Shown in pieces: positions 19,047 to 27,917 of a stretch of DNA of 64,000 nucleotides. A model generated the notes under the pieces. That model made no database searches and was not told the origin of the DNA. It saw only the letters and a list, made by a program, of their open reading frames with translations. A program made the position numbers and the translations under genes. Numbering within the stretch: the first letter of the stretch is position 1; each line of letters begins with the position of its first letter. The stretch spans positions 186,001-250,000 of the forward strand of contig NZ_JALJCK010000010.1 in the NCBI RefSeq assembly GCF_022899355.1, read 5' to 3'. Origin of the DNA: Shinella yambaruensis (lineage in GTDB: Bacteria; Pseudomonadota; Alphaproteobacteria; Rhizobiales; Rhizobiaceae).

Positions 19047-19679
19047 TCAGAGGATGAAGTCACCCTTGTAGAGGTCGCCGAAGGAATCGACTTCCAGGAT
19101 GAAGTCGGCCTTCTTGTCGCCGTTGACGTCGCCCATGACGAGCTTGGTGTAGTGGCCGTTGTTGAGCTGGGTCTCGGTCCAGGTCAGCTCGCCCTTCTTG
19201 CCGCTGAAGGCCGCGCCTTCCTTGGCCACGAAGGTGAAGGCGTCGTTCTTCTTGGTGCCGGCGATGGCGTCGATGGCGGAGAGGTCGATCTTGTCGCGGC
19301 CGTCGAACGTGTTCGACTTGAACTGCTCGATCACGTCGCGGCGGCCCTCGGCCTTGCCGATCTCCGCGATGCTCTTGAAGACGAAGCGGTCTCCGCCGTC
19401 GCCGCCCCACATCTTGTCGACACCGGCGCCGCCGATGATGACGTCGCGGCCATCGCCGCCGTGGATCTGGTCGTTGCCCTTGCCGCCTTCGATGTAGTTC
19501 TTGAAGTCGCCGCCATAGATGATGTCGTTGCCATTGCCGCCGTAAATCTTGTTGTAGGCGCTGGAGTGGCCGAAAATCCGGTCGTTGCCGCCGTAGCCGT
19601 AGATCTTGTAGACGGAATCGCCGTTCATCGGGTCCGCCATCAGGAAGTTGTTCTTGTTGTCGCCTTTGAGTGTAGCCAT
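19047..19679 (-). CDS. Small RTX (haemolysin-type calcium-binding) protein
   Basis: Residues 28-100 contain six consecutive RTX nonapeptide-like units (GYGGNDRIFG, GGNGNDIIYG, GGKGNDQIHG, GGDGRDVIIG, GGAGVDKMWG, GGDGGDRFVF) that fold as a calcium-filled beta roll. The C-terminal 110 residues (DVIEQFKSNTFDGRDKIDLS, then ADFILEVDS near the end) match the serralysin C-terminal domain that carries the type I secretion signal. At 210 residues it lacks any catalytic domain, so it is a secreted or surface calcium-binding protein. There is no N-terminal signal peptide and no type I transporter nearby. It lies next to and divergent from a LytS/LytTR system. Confidence 0.85.
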   Translation of the reverse strand: MATLKGDNKNNFLMADPMNGDSVYKIYGYGGNDRIFGHSSAYNKIYGGNGNDIIYGGDFKNYIEGGKGNDQIHGGDGRDVIIGGAGVDKMWGGDGGDRFVFKSIAEIGKAEGRRDVIEQFKSNTFDGRDKIDLSAIDAIAGTKKNDAFTFVAKEGAAFSGKKGELTWTETQLNNGHYTKLVMGDVNGDKKADFILEVDSFGDLYKGDFIL

Positions 19680-19882
19680 GGAATATCTCCGGAATCATGA
19701 AACATCGGCGGCGTCCAGCCAACCGGTGCGCATGAATGGTCGGGCGCTGTCCGGCTTGTGAAGCGCAGGAGCGGCGAAAGGATGCAAAGCGCCAGCCCAA
19801 CAGGCGGCCTTTCGGTGAACGGCTGATTTTCGTCGCTGAACGGCACTCGACAGTTTTCAGGGAAAAAACGATTATTCGCGCA

Positions 19883-20974
19883 ATGAGCACTGTATCGAGT
19901 CTGCCATTCATTCCTCACGCCGAACAGAGCGAGTCGCAGCTGCAACGGGCAACGTTGCGCTTCGGCGGGCTGTATCTGCTTGCCGTCTTCCTGAGCTCCA
20001 GCCTGCTGTGGGGGCTGGCGGGCACGGATCCGGTCGACTCGGCCGTCGGCAAGGTCTTTCTCCTGGCGATGGCCGCGCTGCTGGCGGCGCTGCTGACGAT
20101 GCTGCTGGTCCGGCTGAAGGCGCTGCCGCTGCCGGCGAAGGCCGCGCTCTGCTTCACCCTGTCGCTCGTCGGCGGCGTGCTTTACTGCGGCATCGACCAT
20201 GCGATCTACGCGATCTGCGTCTATCCCGCGGCGCCGGTGTGGGACATGACGGGCATCGCCTACAACGTCATCTACGGCACGTCGCTCTATTTCGGCTGGA
20301 GCTGCCTGTTCCTCGCCCTGTCCTACAGTTTCGACCTGCGCGACCACGAGCGGCGGTTGGCGCTGATGCGCGAGGAGGCCATGGCGGCGCAGATGCGGGC
20401 GCTGCGCTACCAACTCAACCCGCACTTCCTGTTCAACACGCTCAATTCGATGGCCGGGCTGATCGAGGAGGGCGAGCGCGACGATGCGCGCGACATGGTC
20501 TTCTCCCTCTCGGCCTATCTGCGCACGACGCTGGCGCTCGATCCGCTGCAGGACCTGCTGCTGGAGGAGGAAGTCGCCTTGCAGACCGGCTATCTCACCA
20601 TCGAGCAGCGCCGCTTTTCCGACCGCATGGGAGTGGAGATCGACCTGCCGGAGGAGCTGCGCAAGGTCCTGGTGCCGAGCCTCATCCTCCAGCCACTCGT
20701 CGAGAACGCCGTCAAGCACGGCGCCTGCCGCAAGGCGGGCGGCGTGACCATCGCCATCCGCGCCAGGCAGGAGGCGGGGCGCCTCTGGCTCCTCGTCGAG
20801 AACGACATGGCGCTTGCCGACCAGCTGCCCGGCGCGGCGAGCTTCGGCATCGGCCTCAGAAATGTCGGCGAGCGCCTGGCGCGGCGCTTTCCCGGCGCGA
20901 GCGGGTATCACTACGGCCGGACCGGCGACGGCCGGTTCCGCGTGACCCTGACCATGCCCATCAGGACCGCATGA
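19883..20974 (+). CDS. LytS-type sensor histidine kinase
   Basis: The 363-residue protein has four membrane segments (about 27-46, 56-77, 87-105, 125-148) followed by a His_kinase domain with RYQLNPHFLFNTLNSM; His181 in this box is the phosphoacceptor. ILQPLVENAVKHG is the N box of the ATPase domain, and FGIGLRNVGERL is its G box. It ends 4 bases before the LytTR response regulator, so the two form an operon and a signalling pair. The start at 19883 is chosen because the upstream in-frame part has no conserved features; the ribosome site is weak. The signal sensed is unknown. Confidence 0.85.
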   Translation: MSTVSSLPFIPHAEQSESQLQRATLRFGGLYLLAVFLSSSLLWGLAGTDPVDSAVGKVFLLAMAALLAALLTMLLVRLKALPLPAKAALCFTLSLVGGVLYCGIDHAIYAICVYPAAPVWDMTGIAYNVIYGTSLYFGWSCLFLALSYSFDLRDHERRLALMREEAMAAQMRALRYQLNPHFLFNTLNSMAGLIEEGERDDARDMVFSLSAYLRTTLALDPLQDLLLEEEVALQTGYLTIEQRRFSDRMGVEIDLPEELRKVLVPSLILQPLVENAVKHGACRKAGGVTIAIRARQEAGRLWLLVENDMALADQLPGAASFGIGLRNVGERLARRFPGASGYHYGRTGDGRFRVTLTMPIRTA

Positions 20975-20978
20975 TCGC

Positions 20979-21755
20979 ATGACCGAAGTTTCCGTTCTTA
21001 TCATCGATGACGAACCGATCGCCCGGCGTCGCATGGTCCGCATGCTCGCGGCGATCGACGGCGTGAGCGTTGCCGGCGAGGCCGGCGACGTCCCGCAGGC
21101 GCTCGAGCAGATCGCCGCTCTCGCACCCGCCGTGCTGCTGCTCGATATCCAGATGCCCGGCGGCAGCGGCTTCGACGTGCTGGAGCAGACCGGCCCGCAC
21201 GCGCCGCTGCCGATCTTCGTCACCGCCTTCGACCATCACGCCATCCGCGCCTTCGAATGCAATGCCGTGGACTACCTGACGAAGCCGGTGACGCCGGAAC
21301 GGCTGCGGCAGGCGCTCGAGCGGGCGCGCGCGATGATCGTCGCCCGCGAGAACCGGGACGCGGTGACGGAGCTGCGCGAAACCGTCGCCGCGCTGCGCAA
21401 GGCGCTGCGCGAACAGGCGACGCGGCCGACGCAATTCTGGGTGAAATCGCGCCGGGAGACCATCCGCATCCCTGCTGAAAAGGTGCTGCGGTTCCAGGCC
21501 GCCGGCGACTATGTGCAGCTGCACGCCGAGCAGGGCAGCTTTCTCTACAACGAGAGCCTCTCGGCGCTGGAGCGGCGGTTGCCGGCGGAGGATTTCCTGC
21601 GCATCAGCCGCAGTGCGATCGTGCGGCGCGACCAGGTGGTGCGCGTGAAGCGCGGGCCGCTCGGCGTGCTGCATGTGGTGCTGCGCGACGAGACCGAGAT
21701 CAAGGTCGGCCGGACCTACCTGCGGGCGGTGCGGGACGGGCTGATGCAGGGGTGA
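20979..21755 (+). CDS. LytTR-family response regulator
   Basis: The receiver domain (1-120) has the acidic pair IIDDEP, phospho-acceptor Asp56 in LLLDIQMPGG, and switch residues in FVTAFDHHAIRAF and YLTKPV. The output domain (about 150-255) is LytTR: WVKSRRETIRIPAEKVL, DYVQLHAEQGSFLYNESL and FLRISRSAIVRRDQV. LytTR regulators bind paired 9-10 base direct repeats upstream of membrane or surface genes. The C-terminal 56 bases overlap the end of the convergent LysR gene. The partner is the LytS kinase encoded just upstream. Confidence 0.9.
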   Translation: MTEVSVLIIDDEPIARRRMVRMLAAIDGVSVAGEAGDVPQALEQIAALAPAVLLLDIQMPGGSGFDVLEQTGPHAPLPIFVTAFDHHAIRAFECNAVDYLTKPVTPERLRQALERARAMIVARENRDAVTELRETVAALRKALREQATRPTQFWVKSRRETIRIPAEKVLRFQAAGDYVQLHAEQGSFLYNESLSALERRLPAEDFLRISRSAIVRRDQVVRVKRGPLGVLHVVLRDETEIKVGRTYLRAVRDGLMQG

Positions 21756-22668
21756 GGGCGGGCGCGTCGGCGCCGGCCAGCAGATCGCGCAGCATGTCGG
21801 CGACATGCCGGACGGCGCGATCCTTTTCGCGGCGGCGGTGCCAGGCGATGTGCAGCGGAAAGCCGGGAACGGGGATCGGCGGCCGGGCGACGTGGAAGCG
21901 GGCCGCCGCATCCGCCGGCAGGCAATGGCTCGGCATCATGGCGATGAGATCGCTTTCCTCAAGGAGCGGCGGCACCATCAGGAAGCTCGGCACGACGATG
22001 CCGACGCGGCGGCTGCGGCCGAGGGCGGAAAGCTGGTCGTCGAAGCCGCTGCGGGTATCGCCGCGGCCGGAGACCAGGATGTGCGGATAGGCGAGCCAGC
22101 CGTCGAGCGAGAAGCCGCGGGCGGCCGGATGGTCCCGGCGCATCGCCACGACATAGTGTTCCTCCAGCACCGTCTCGCAATGGAAGGCGGCCGCGTCGAC
22201 GCTGGGGAAGACCGAGACCGCGATGTCGCTCGCCCCGCGCGCCAGAGCCTCCAGCGCCGCCGATGCGCCATGCCAGGGCTGGATGACGATATCGATGCCG
22301 GGGGCGGAGCCGGCGAGCGCCCGGTGCAGCGGGCCGGCGATCAGGATGCCCGGATGGTCCGCCGTGACGATGCGCACCGTCCGGCGGATCTCGGCGAGCG
22401 GTTCCTCCGGCGCATCGACGACGGCGGCGATGCCGGCGAGGAGGGTCTTCAGCGGGTCGCGCAGCGCGTCCGCCCGCGGCGTCAGGCGCATGCCGCCCTT
22501 GCCGCGCTCCAGCAGCGGATCGCCGAACAGGTGGCGGCAGCGGTCCAGCGCGCTCGATGTCGCCGGCTGCGACAGGTTCAGCTTTGCGGCGGCGCGCGAG
22601 ACATGCGCCTCGTCGAGCAGGGCATCGAGCACGACGAGAAGGTTGAGGTCGATCGATCGTAAATTCAT
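21700..22668 (-). CDS. LysR-family transcriptional regulator
   Basis: The N-terminal 60 residues are a LysR helix-turn-helix: LNLLVVLDALLDEAHVSRAA, then AKLNLSQPATSSALDRCRHL and FGDPLLERGKGGMRLTPRA. A periplasmic-binding-like effector domain follows (IRIVTADHPGILIAGPL-like strand, then HPAARGFSLDGWLAYPHILV). It is divergent from a flavodoxin-fold reductase gene, the usual arrangement for a LysR activator and its target. The C-terminus is Pro/Ala-rich and overlaps the LytTR gene by 56 bases on the opposite strand, so the last 20 residues may be dispensable. Confidence 0.9.
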   Translation of the reverse strand: MNLRSIDLNLLVVLDALLDEAHVSRAAAKLNLSQPATSSALDRCRHLFGDPLLERGKGGMRLTPRADALRDPLKTLLAGIAAVVDAPEEPLAEIRRTVRIVTADHPGILIAGPLHRALAGSAPGIDIVIQPWHGASAALEALARGASDIAVSVFPSVDAAAFHCETVLEEHYVVAMRRDHPAARGFSLDGWLAYPHILVSGRGDTRSGFDDQLSALGRSRRVGIVVPSFLMVPPLLEESDLIAMMPSHCLPADAAARFHVARPPIPVPGFPLHIAWHRRREKDRAVRHVADMLRDLLAGADAPALTPASARPAPPAGRSGRP

Positions 22669-22690
22669 GAAACCAATAATATCACATATG

Positions 22691-22710
22691 AATCATCCAT
22701 TGGAATGATT
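22691..22710. promoter_or_regulatory. Candidate LysR operator in the divergent promoter
   Basis: AATCAT (22691-22696) and ATGATT (22705-22710) form an interrupted palindrome with an 8-base centre, between the LysR start (22668) and the reductase start (22757). An AT-rich ATAATATCACATATG stretch abuts it. Size and place fit a LysR recognition site. Confidence 0.55.
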
Positions 22711-22756
22711 TCATGTCGTGCAGCATCCTGGTTGCGTCAACACAGGAGACGACGCC

Positions 22757-23344
22757 ATGAGCAAGACACTGATCCTTCTCTTTCACCCCGATCTCGCCCG
22801 CTCGCGCGCCAATGCCGTGCTCGCCGCCTCGGCCCTGCGGCTGCCGGATGTCGAACTCATCGACCTGTACGCGCTCTACCCGGACGGCAGGATCGATGCC
22901 GGCGAGGAGGCGGCCCGGCTGCTTTCGGCCGATCGTATCGTGCTGCAATTCCCGATCCAGTGGTATTCCACGCCGCCGCTCCTCAAGGCCTGGCAGGATG
23001 CGGTGCTCACCCGCATGGTCTACATCCACGACGAGGCGGAGGGCCGCCTGCTGGCGGGCAAGCCGCTGCTCGTCGCGGCGACGGCGGGCAATGTGCCGGA
23101 AGCCTATGCCCCCGGTGGCGCCAACCGGTTCACCATGGCGGAGCTGCTGCGCCCGCTGGAGGCGACCGCCCATCGCTGCGGTTTGCCGTGGCAGCCGCCC
23201 TTCCTCGTCTACCGGGCGGACACGCGCGACGAGCTCTCGCTGTTTTCCGCCGGCCGGGACTATGCCGCCACGCTCGAAGCCTGGCGTAAGGCGGGCGAGC
23301 CGGAGGACGATCCGCGCCGCTATCTCGTCGAGGCCTGGGGGTGA
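22757..23344 (+). CDS. Flavodoxin-fold NAD(P)H oxidoreductase (MdaB/KefF/YwrO-like)
   Basis: The 195-residue protein has an N-terminal FMN site in LILLFHPDLARSRANAVLA, a substrate loop LQFPIQWYSTPPLLKAWQDA typical of the NQO1/MdaB/KefF family, and TAGNVPEAYAPGGANRFT. Such enzymes reduce quinones or electrophiles with two electrons. The ATG at 22757 has AGGAGA 6 bases upstream. Its promoter lies opposite the LysR gene, which probably regulates it. The precise substrate is unknown; a KefF role with the distant Kef antiporter gene is possible but not supported by position. Confidence 0.85.
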   Translation: MSKTLILLFHPDLARSRANAVLAASALRLPDVELIDLYALYPDGRIDAGEEAARLLSADRIVLQFPIQWYSTPPLLKAWQDAVLTRMVYIHDEAEGRLLAGKPLLVAATAGNVPEAYAPGGANRFTMAELLRPLEATAHRCGLPWQPPFLVYRADTRDELSLFSAGRDYAATLEAWRKAGEPEDDPRRYLVEAWG

Positions 23345-23601
23345 GCCATTGCGGCGATCGCTCCTGCATCGCCCGAAAAGCCGCGGCGCGGCGGTGGGCG
23401 GGGCTGGCCGCGCGGCCCCATGTCCCGCAAGCCGTGCCGTTCGTTGCCGTGCAGAATTTGGGGTCCGGCATGCTGCGGGCACTGCATCCCTTCAACGGCG
23501 GGCCGATGCTCACCGCCGCGCTGGTCGTCCTCGCGAAGGCGGAGCAGCGGCCGGGCGGGGAGGATCTGTCCCTCCGGGCGATTTCGGAGCGGTGGTCTTG
23601 A
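23341..23601 (+). CDS. Doubtful small ORF overlapping the reductase stop
   Basis: A GTG at 23341 overlaps the preceding TGA stop (GTGA), which would allow coupled translation of 86 residues (MSHCGDRSCIARKAAARR...). The only suggestive part is LRALHPFNGGPMLTAALVVL near the middle. I recognise no family, and the composition is ordinary GC-biased DNA. It may be a decayed gene or non-coding; otherwise 23345-23658 holds nothing recognisable. Confidence 0.25.
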   Translation: MSHCGDRSCIARKAAARRWAGLAARPHVPQAVPFVAVQNLGSGMLRALHPFNGGPMLTAALVVLAKAEQRPGGEDLSLRAISERWS

Positions 23602-23658
23602 CGGCGGCGGCGGGTCGGGTATGCCCTTGTCCGACCTCCTTAAGAATCAGGATTCGCG

Positions 23659-24012
23659 ATGCCCTTCAGCCTCACTCCGGCGGCCGTCTGGCCGATCGTG
23701 CTGCTCTGCCTCTCCAACGTCTTCATGACCTTCGCCTGGTACGGGCACCTGAAGTTCAAGTCCGCGCCGCTTCTCGTCGCGGTCCTGGCCAGCTGGGGCA
23801 TCGCCTTCTTCGAATATTGCCTGGCGGTGCCGGCCAACCGCATCGGCCACGAGGTCTATTCGGCGGCCCAGCTCAAGACGATCCAGGAGGTGATCACCCT
23901 TGTCGTCTTCGCCGGCTTCTCGGTCTTCTGGCTGAAGGAGAGCCTGACCTGGAACCACGCCATCGGCTTCCTGCTGATCGCAGCCGGCGCGACGTTTGTG
24001 TTCAAGGGATAG
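23659..24012 (+). CDS. DUF486 small multidrug-transporter-like membrane protein
   Basis: The 117-residue protein has four predicted membrane segments and the DUF486 pattern: IVLLCLSNVFMTFAWYGHLK, then LVAVLASWGIAFFEYCLAVP and ANRIGH followed by AQLKTIQEVITLVVFAGFSV and a closing GFLLIAAGATFVFKG. DUF486 belongs to the drug/metabolite transporter superfamily as a half-size protein. The substrate is unknown. The start ATG at 23659 agrees with the family's N-terminus. Confidence 0.88.
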   Translation: MPFSLTPAAVWPIVLLCLSNVFMTFAWYGHLKFKSAPLLVAVLASWGIAFFEYCLAVPANRIGHEVYSAAQLKTIQEVITLVVFAGFSVFWLKESLTWNHAIGFLLIAAGATFVFKG

Positions 24013-24069
24013 GGCTCCTAAAATAGTCGCATTCCGGCGTAAGCATGGCACGGATCGGATGAGGCTTGC

Positions 24070-25536
24070 GTGACCACGACCTTTACGACCATGGCGTCGA
24101 TACGTTTCGGCTACGGCCGAAGGCCAGGCGAGGCGGCGCCGGAGAGCGTCGATGCGCTCCTGCGCCAGGTGGAGCGCGGGACCCGCGAGACCTGCCTCTT
24201 TCCCCACGAGGGCATGGAGGGACGGCGCGCGCGGCTTCCCGCCTATCAAAAGATATTGCGCGCCTTCTATACGGCGCGCGACAGCAATACGCTGGAAAAG
24301 ATTGATGGCGTCAGCGTCAATCCTCCCAATATCGTGATGGCCAATACGTTTCAGCGTGACCGGCACCTGAAGGTACGCCAGGCCGTCCTCTCTCCCAACG
24401 CCTTCTTCGAGCGGCTTGCCGCTTTCTGGTGCGACCATTTCTCGGTCGATGTGCGCAAGGGTGGCGTGATGCGCCTGCTGACGCCATTGCAGGAGGCGGA
24501 GGCGGTGCGGCCGAACCTTGCGGGCCGCTTCGCCGATCTTCTGAAGGCGGCGGTGCTGCATCCAGCCATGCTGATCTATCTCGACCAGCATCGCTCGGTC
24601 GGCCCCAAATCGTCGGAGGGGCGGAAATCGGGGCGCGGGCTCAATGAAAACCTCGCGCGCGAACTGATCGAACTACATACGATGGGCGCGGGCAGCGGCT
24701 ATAGTCAGAAGGATGTCCGTTCGGCGGCCTATGTGTTGACCGGTCTGTGGTTCCGAGCGCCGCTCTACGAGACGGCCTTCCGCCCGCGAGCGGCCGAGCC
24801 GGGCACTTATCGCGTGCTTGGCCGCGCCTATGGCGGCAAGCTGCGGCAGATCGAGCAGATCCACGACATGCTCGACGACCTGGCCGCGCGCGAGGAAACC
24901 TGTCGTCATATCTGCCGCAAGCTCGTCGTGCATTTCATCGCCGACGATCCGCCGGAGGCGGTGGTGGCGGCTATGGTGTCGGCCTGGAAGCGCAGTGACG
25001 GGCATCTTCTTGCCGTCTACCAAGCGATGCTGGAACATCCGCGGAGTTGGGAGGAGCACGGGCGCAAGGTGCGGCAACCCTTCGATTTCGTCGTCGCGGC
25101 GCTGCGGGCGCTGAACGTGCCGGTGGCTGAGCTGGAGCCGAAGAAAAGAACGAAGGGCGTGCGACCGGTTGCTGACGTCGCGGCGCTGGAGGATGTGACG
25201 ATGATGACGGCTGACGGAAAGGCGGCGCTCGTCACCAATCCGTTGACCGCCGGGGCGCTTGACCTGCTCGGGCAGCCGCTCTGGACCCCACCGAGCCCGG
25301 CGGGCTGGGAGGAAGGCCCCATCGCCTGGATCACCGCCAGCCAGATCACCGGGCGGATCGCCTTTGCGCAACGGCTTGCGACGCAATTTGGCAGTGGCAT
25401 CGATCCCCGCACCTTTCTGAAGGATACGATGGCGGAAACGGCGCGGGCGGACACGATCGAGATCATCTCGCGTGCGCCGAACCGCGAGGTGGCGCTGGCG
25501 ATGGTGCTGGCATCTCCCGAGTTCAACCATCGTTAG
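24070..25536 (+). CDS. DUF1800 family protein
   Basis: The 488-residue protein starts at GTG 24070 (an ATG at 24091 is also possible) and has the DUF1800 signatures: IRFGYGRRPGE, LAAFWCDHFSVDVRKGG, NENLARELIELHTMGAGSGY and YSQKDVRSAAYVLTGLWF, and near the C-terminus ASPEFNHR. DUF1800 and DUF1501 genes nearly always occur as a pair, and the present pair is spaced by 9 bases. Their product is thought to be an exported or periplasmic complex of unknown activity; here the first protein has no clear signal peptide. Confidence 0.9.
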   Translation: MTTTFTTMASIRFGYGRRPGEAAPESVDALLRQVERGTRETCLFPHEGMEGRRARLPAYQKILRAFYTARDSNTLEKIDGVSVNPPNIVMANTFQRDRHLKVRQAVLSPNAFFERLAAFWCDHFSVDVRKGGVMRLLTPLQEAEAVRPNLAGRFADLLKAAVLHPAMLIYLDQHRSVGPKSSEGRKSGRGLNENLARELIELHTMGAGSGYSQKDVRSAAYVLTGLWFRAPLYETAFRPRAAEPGTYRVLGRAYGGKLRQIEQIHDMLDDLAAREETCRHICRKLVVHFIADDPPEAVVAAMVSAWKRSDGHLLAVYQAMLEHPRSWEEHGRKVRQPFDFVVAALRALNVPVAELEPKKRTKGVRPVADVAALEDVTMMTADGKAALVTNPLTAGALDLLGQPLWTPPSPAGWEEGPIAWITASQITGRIAFAQRLATQFGSGIDPRTFLKDTMAETARADTIEIISRAPNREVALAMVLASPEFNHR

Positions 25537-25545
25537 GAGTGGACC

Positions 25546-26715
25546 ATGGCCAGCCAGATCAATCGCCGCGCCTTCCTGTCCGGAGCCTGCTGCCTTGCCG
25601 CTTCGCCGCTCGTCACGCCGGTCAGCTTTGCCGCGATGCCGGGCGAGAACAGGCTGGTGACGATCATTCTGCGCGGGGGAATGGACGGGCTTTCGCTGGT
25701 GCAGCCCTACGGCGACCCAGCGCTCAGGCTGCTGCGGCCGAAACTGGCGCTCGGGGCCGATGACGGCCTCCTCGATCTCGACGGCTTCTTCGGCCTTCAC
25801 CCCGCAGCCAAGGCCCTGTTGCCGCTGTGGAATGCGGGTGAACTCGGCTTCCTCCACGCCACCTCCACGCCCTATCGCAACGAACGCAGCCATTTCGACG
25901 GGCAGGACATTCTGGAGAGCGGCGGTGCGGCGGTACAGGGCGAGCGCACCGGCTGGCTCAACCGCGCCATCGCCAGTATCCCGCAGCCGGCCGATCGCCG
26001 GGCGATCGACATCAACGCGACGGCGGAGCTGATCCTTTCGGGTGACAGCCCGGTCGATGTCTGGTCGACGCGCGCCGATCTCGCGCTGGCCGAGGACGAG
26101 CAGGCCTTTTTCGTGCAGCTCTATCGAAACGACCCGGCCTTTGCCGCCGCCCTCGGCGAGGCGATGGTGACGGACATGCTGTCGGACAGGCTCTACGGCA
26201 CCGAGAAGCGCAGCGTGGGCACCCAGTCCGTGGCAAAGTTCGCGGCCGGCATGCTTTCGACTGACTATCGCATCGCCAGCTTCTCCATTACCGGCTGGGA
26301 TACGCATCTCTCCCAGTCGAAAATCTTTCTGAAGCCGGTCGATGAGCTCGTGACGGCCATCACCACGCTGAAGGCGAACCTGTCGCCGGTGGTCTGGCGC
26401 AAGACGGCGATCCTGGCGATCACCGAATTCGGGCGCACGGCGCGGGAAAACGGTTCGCAAGGCACCGACCATGGCACGGGCGGCCTTGCCGTCCTGGCGG
26501 GCGGTGCCGTGGCGGGGGGCAAGGTCTACCGCGACTGGCCGTCGCTTTCGGACAGTGACCTGCTCGACGGGCGCGACCTTCGCCCGACCACGGACCTGCG
26601 CCAGCTGGCGGCGGCCATGCTGCGCCAGCAGTTCGGCATTTCGGCGCGGGACCTCGAAACCGCGGTCTTCCCGGGGTTGAGCTTCGACAGGCACGCGGCC
26701 TATCTGCGCGGCTGA
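25546..26715 (+). CDS. DUF1501 family protein with Tat signal
   Basis: The 389-residue protein begins with a twin-arginine signal, NRRAFLSGACCLAASPL, so the folded protein is exported. The body has the DUF1501 motifs LVTIILRGGMDGLSLVQPYG, HATSTPYRNERSHFDGQDI, WDTHLSQ and ITEFGRTARENGSQGTDHGT. These match the alkaline-phosphatase-like fold with metal-binding Asp and His residues (DGQD, GTDHG). It is encoded directly after the DUF1800 gene. The substrate is unknown. Confidence 0.92.
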   Translation: MASQINRRAFLSGACCLAASPLVTPVSFAAMPGENRLVTIILRGGMDGLSLVQPYGDPALRLLRPKLALGADDGLLDLDGFFGLHPAAKALLPLWNAGELGFLHATSTPYRNERSHFDGQDILESGGAAVQGERTGWLNRAIASIPQPADRRAIDINATAELILSGDSPVDVWSTRADLALAEDEQAFFVQLYRNDPAFAAALGEAMVTDMLSDRLYGTEKRSVGTQSVAKFAAGMLSTDYRIASFSITGWDTHLSQSKIFLKPVDELVTAITTLKANLSPVVWRKTAILAITEFGRTARENGSQGTDHGTGGLAVLAGGAVAGGKVYRDWPSLSDSDLLDGRDLRPTTDLRQLAAAMLRQQFGISARDLETAVFPGLSFDRHAAYLRG

Positions 26716-26717
26716 CC

Positions 26718-27308
26718 CTATTCCAGCATGTCGAAGGCGCGGAAGATCCAGCTCAGCTGGTAGACGATGCCGAGGCCGACAAAGGCGGCGTGGAAGCGGC
26801 GGCTGGCCGTTGCGGCGGCAAGAAGGCAGAGCGCGATGAAGACGACGTTGCGGATCGGGTATTCATAGCCGAAGGAGCCGAAATAGGCCTCTCCCTTCAG
26901 TGCCGTATCAAGGAGATCAACCGCGAAGACGAGGGCGAAGGCGCCGAAGAACCATTTGCGGCGCGAGTAGAAATAGTCCTCGTATCCGGCATAGTCGTCG
27001 AGCGTCGTGGGAAACAGCAGCACGGCGAGCAGGAAGAACAGGCAGCAATAGCTGATCAGGAAGAGATAGACGCCGAAGCCGATCGTCGTCAGCGCCTGCA
27101 GGCGGAACTCCCACCACCAGAAATGCAGGAGGAACAGGAGGAGGAAACCGGCCCAGGCGAGGTGGACGGGGTAGGGCTTCAGCTTACCCGGATGCTGGAT
27201 GAAGAGCGCGACGCCCGTCAGCAGGCGCGCAAGGCTGAGGCTCACCACCATGCCGATGACGACGCGCACATGGCTGAAGATGGCGGGATCGGGGGCGGTG
27301 TGCTCCAT
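26718..27308 (-). CDS. Unknown multi-pass membrane protein
   Basis: The 196-residue protein has about six hydrophobic helices (for example VVIGMVVSLSLARLLTGVAL, HLAWAGFLLLFLLHFWWWEF, LFLISYCCLFFLLAVLLFP and VFIALCLLAAATASRRF) with a short soluble loop DDYAGYEDYFYSRRKWFFG. I do not recognise a family. Its stop is 2 bases from the convergent DUF1501 stop. It lies 17 bases downstream of the thioesterase gene in the same direction, so the two may share a transcript. Confidence 0.7.
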   Translation of the reverse strand: MEHTAPDPAIFSHVRVVIGMVVSLSLARLLTGVALFIQHPGKLKPYPVHLAWAGFLLLFLLHFWWWEFRLQALTTIGFGVYLFLISYCCLFFLLAVLLFPTTLDDYAGYEDYFYSRRKWFFGAFALVFAVDLLDTALKGEAYFGSFGYEYPIRNVVFIALCLLAAATASRRFHAAFVGLGIVYQLSWIFRAFDMLE

Positions 27309-27325
27309 GGCGGGCCTCCCGGCCG

Positions 27326-27712
27326 CTATTCGACCGGAACGGGGGTCGGATGGCCGTCCTTGTCCAGCGCGACCATGACGAAGGTGGCGCCCGTGACCTT
27401 TTCCAGCGTGGTGGTGAGATAGCGCTGTGCCCAGGCCTCGACCGACAGCGTGATCGAGGTGCGGCCGACGCGCACGATATCCGTATAGATGCTGAGCGTG
27501 TCGCCGATCTTCACCGGCAGGTCGAAGGCCATTTCCTTGACCGCGGCGGTGACGACGCGGCCCTGCGCGCGCTCGGCGGCGCGGATGCCCGAGGCAAGGT
27601 CCATCTGCGCCATGACCCAGCCGCCGAAAATATCGCCCGCGGCATTGGCATCGCCCGGCATGGCAAGCGTGCGAAGGGTGAGTTGTCCATTGGGCCTGCT
27701 GGTGTCGGTCAT
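27326..27712 (-). CDS. YciA-type acyl-CoA thioesterase (hotdog fold)
   Basis: The protein has a single hotdog domain: LAMPGDANAAGDIFGGWVMA followed by QMDLASGIRAAERAQGRV. The GDANAAGDIFGGW motif contains the catalytic Asp of the YciA/cytosolic acyl-CoA hydrolase group, and VKIGDTLSIYTDIVRVGRTS is the typical second motif. It hydrolyses acyl-CoA to free CoA and acid. I choose the ATG at 27712, which has AAGAGG 6 bases upstream, over the in-frame ATG at 27718. Confidence 0.9.
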   Translation of the reverse strand: MTDTSRPNGQLTLRTLAMPGDANAAGDIFGGWVMAQMDLASGIRAAERAQGRVVTAAVKEMAFDLPVKIGDTLSIYTDIVRVGRTSITLSVEAWAQRYLTTTLEKVTGATFVMVALDKDGHPTPVPVE

Positions 27713-27917
27713 GCGCATCCTCTTCCTGGCTGATACCGGTCTAACGGAATGCGCGCGATGGCGGAAGAGGGCACGTCGCGGCCGGCCGAAACCCGACGAT
27801 CGGTATTTTCGAGTATTTTCAACCTCTAAAAATTGATGATTGCAATTTTAGGCGATTTTAAAGGGTTTCCCGGACTTTCGGAAAGGTTGGAGTGCCGCGT
27901 CCATTGAGGAGAGCCCG

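Noticed and set aside
24673-26694. Long reverse ORF (673 codons) opposite the DUF1800/DUF1501 pair
   Set aside because: Both forward genes have clear family motifs; the reverse frame crosses both and has none.
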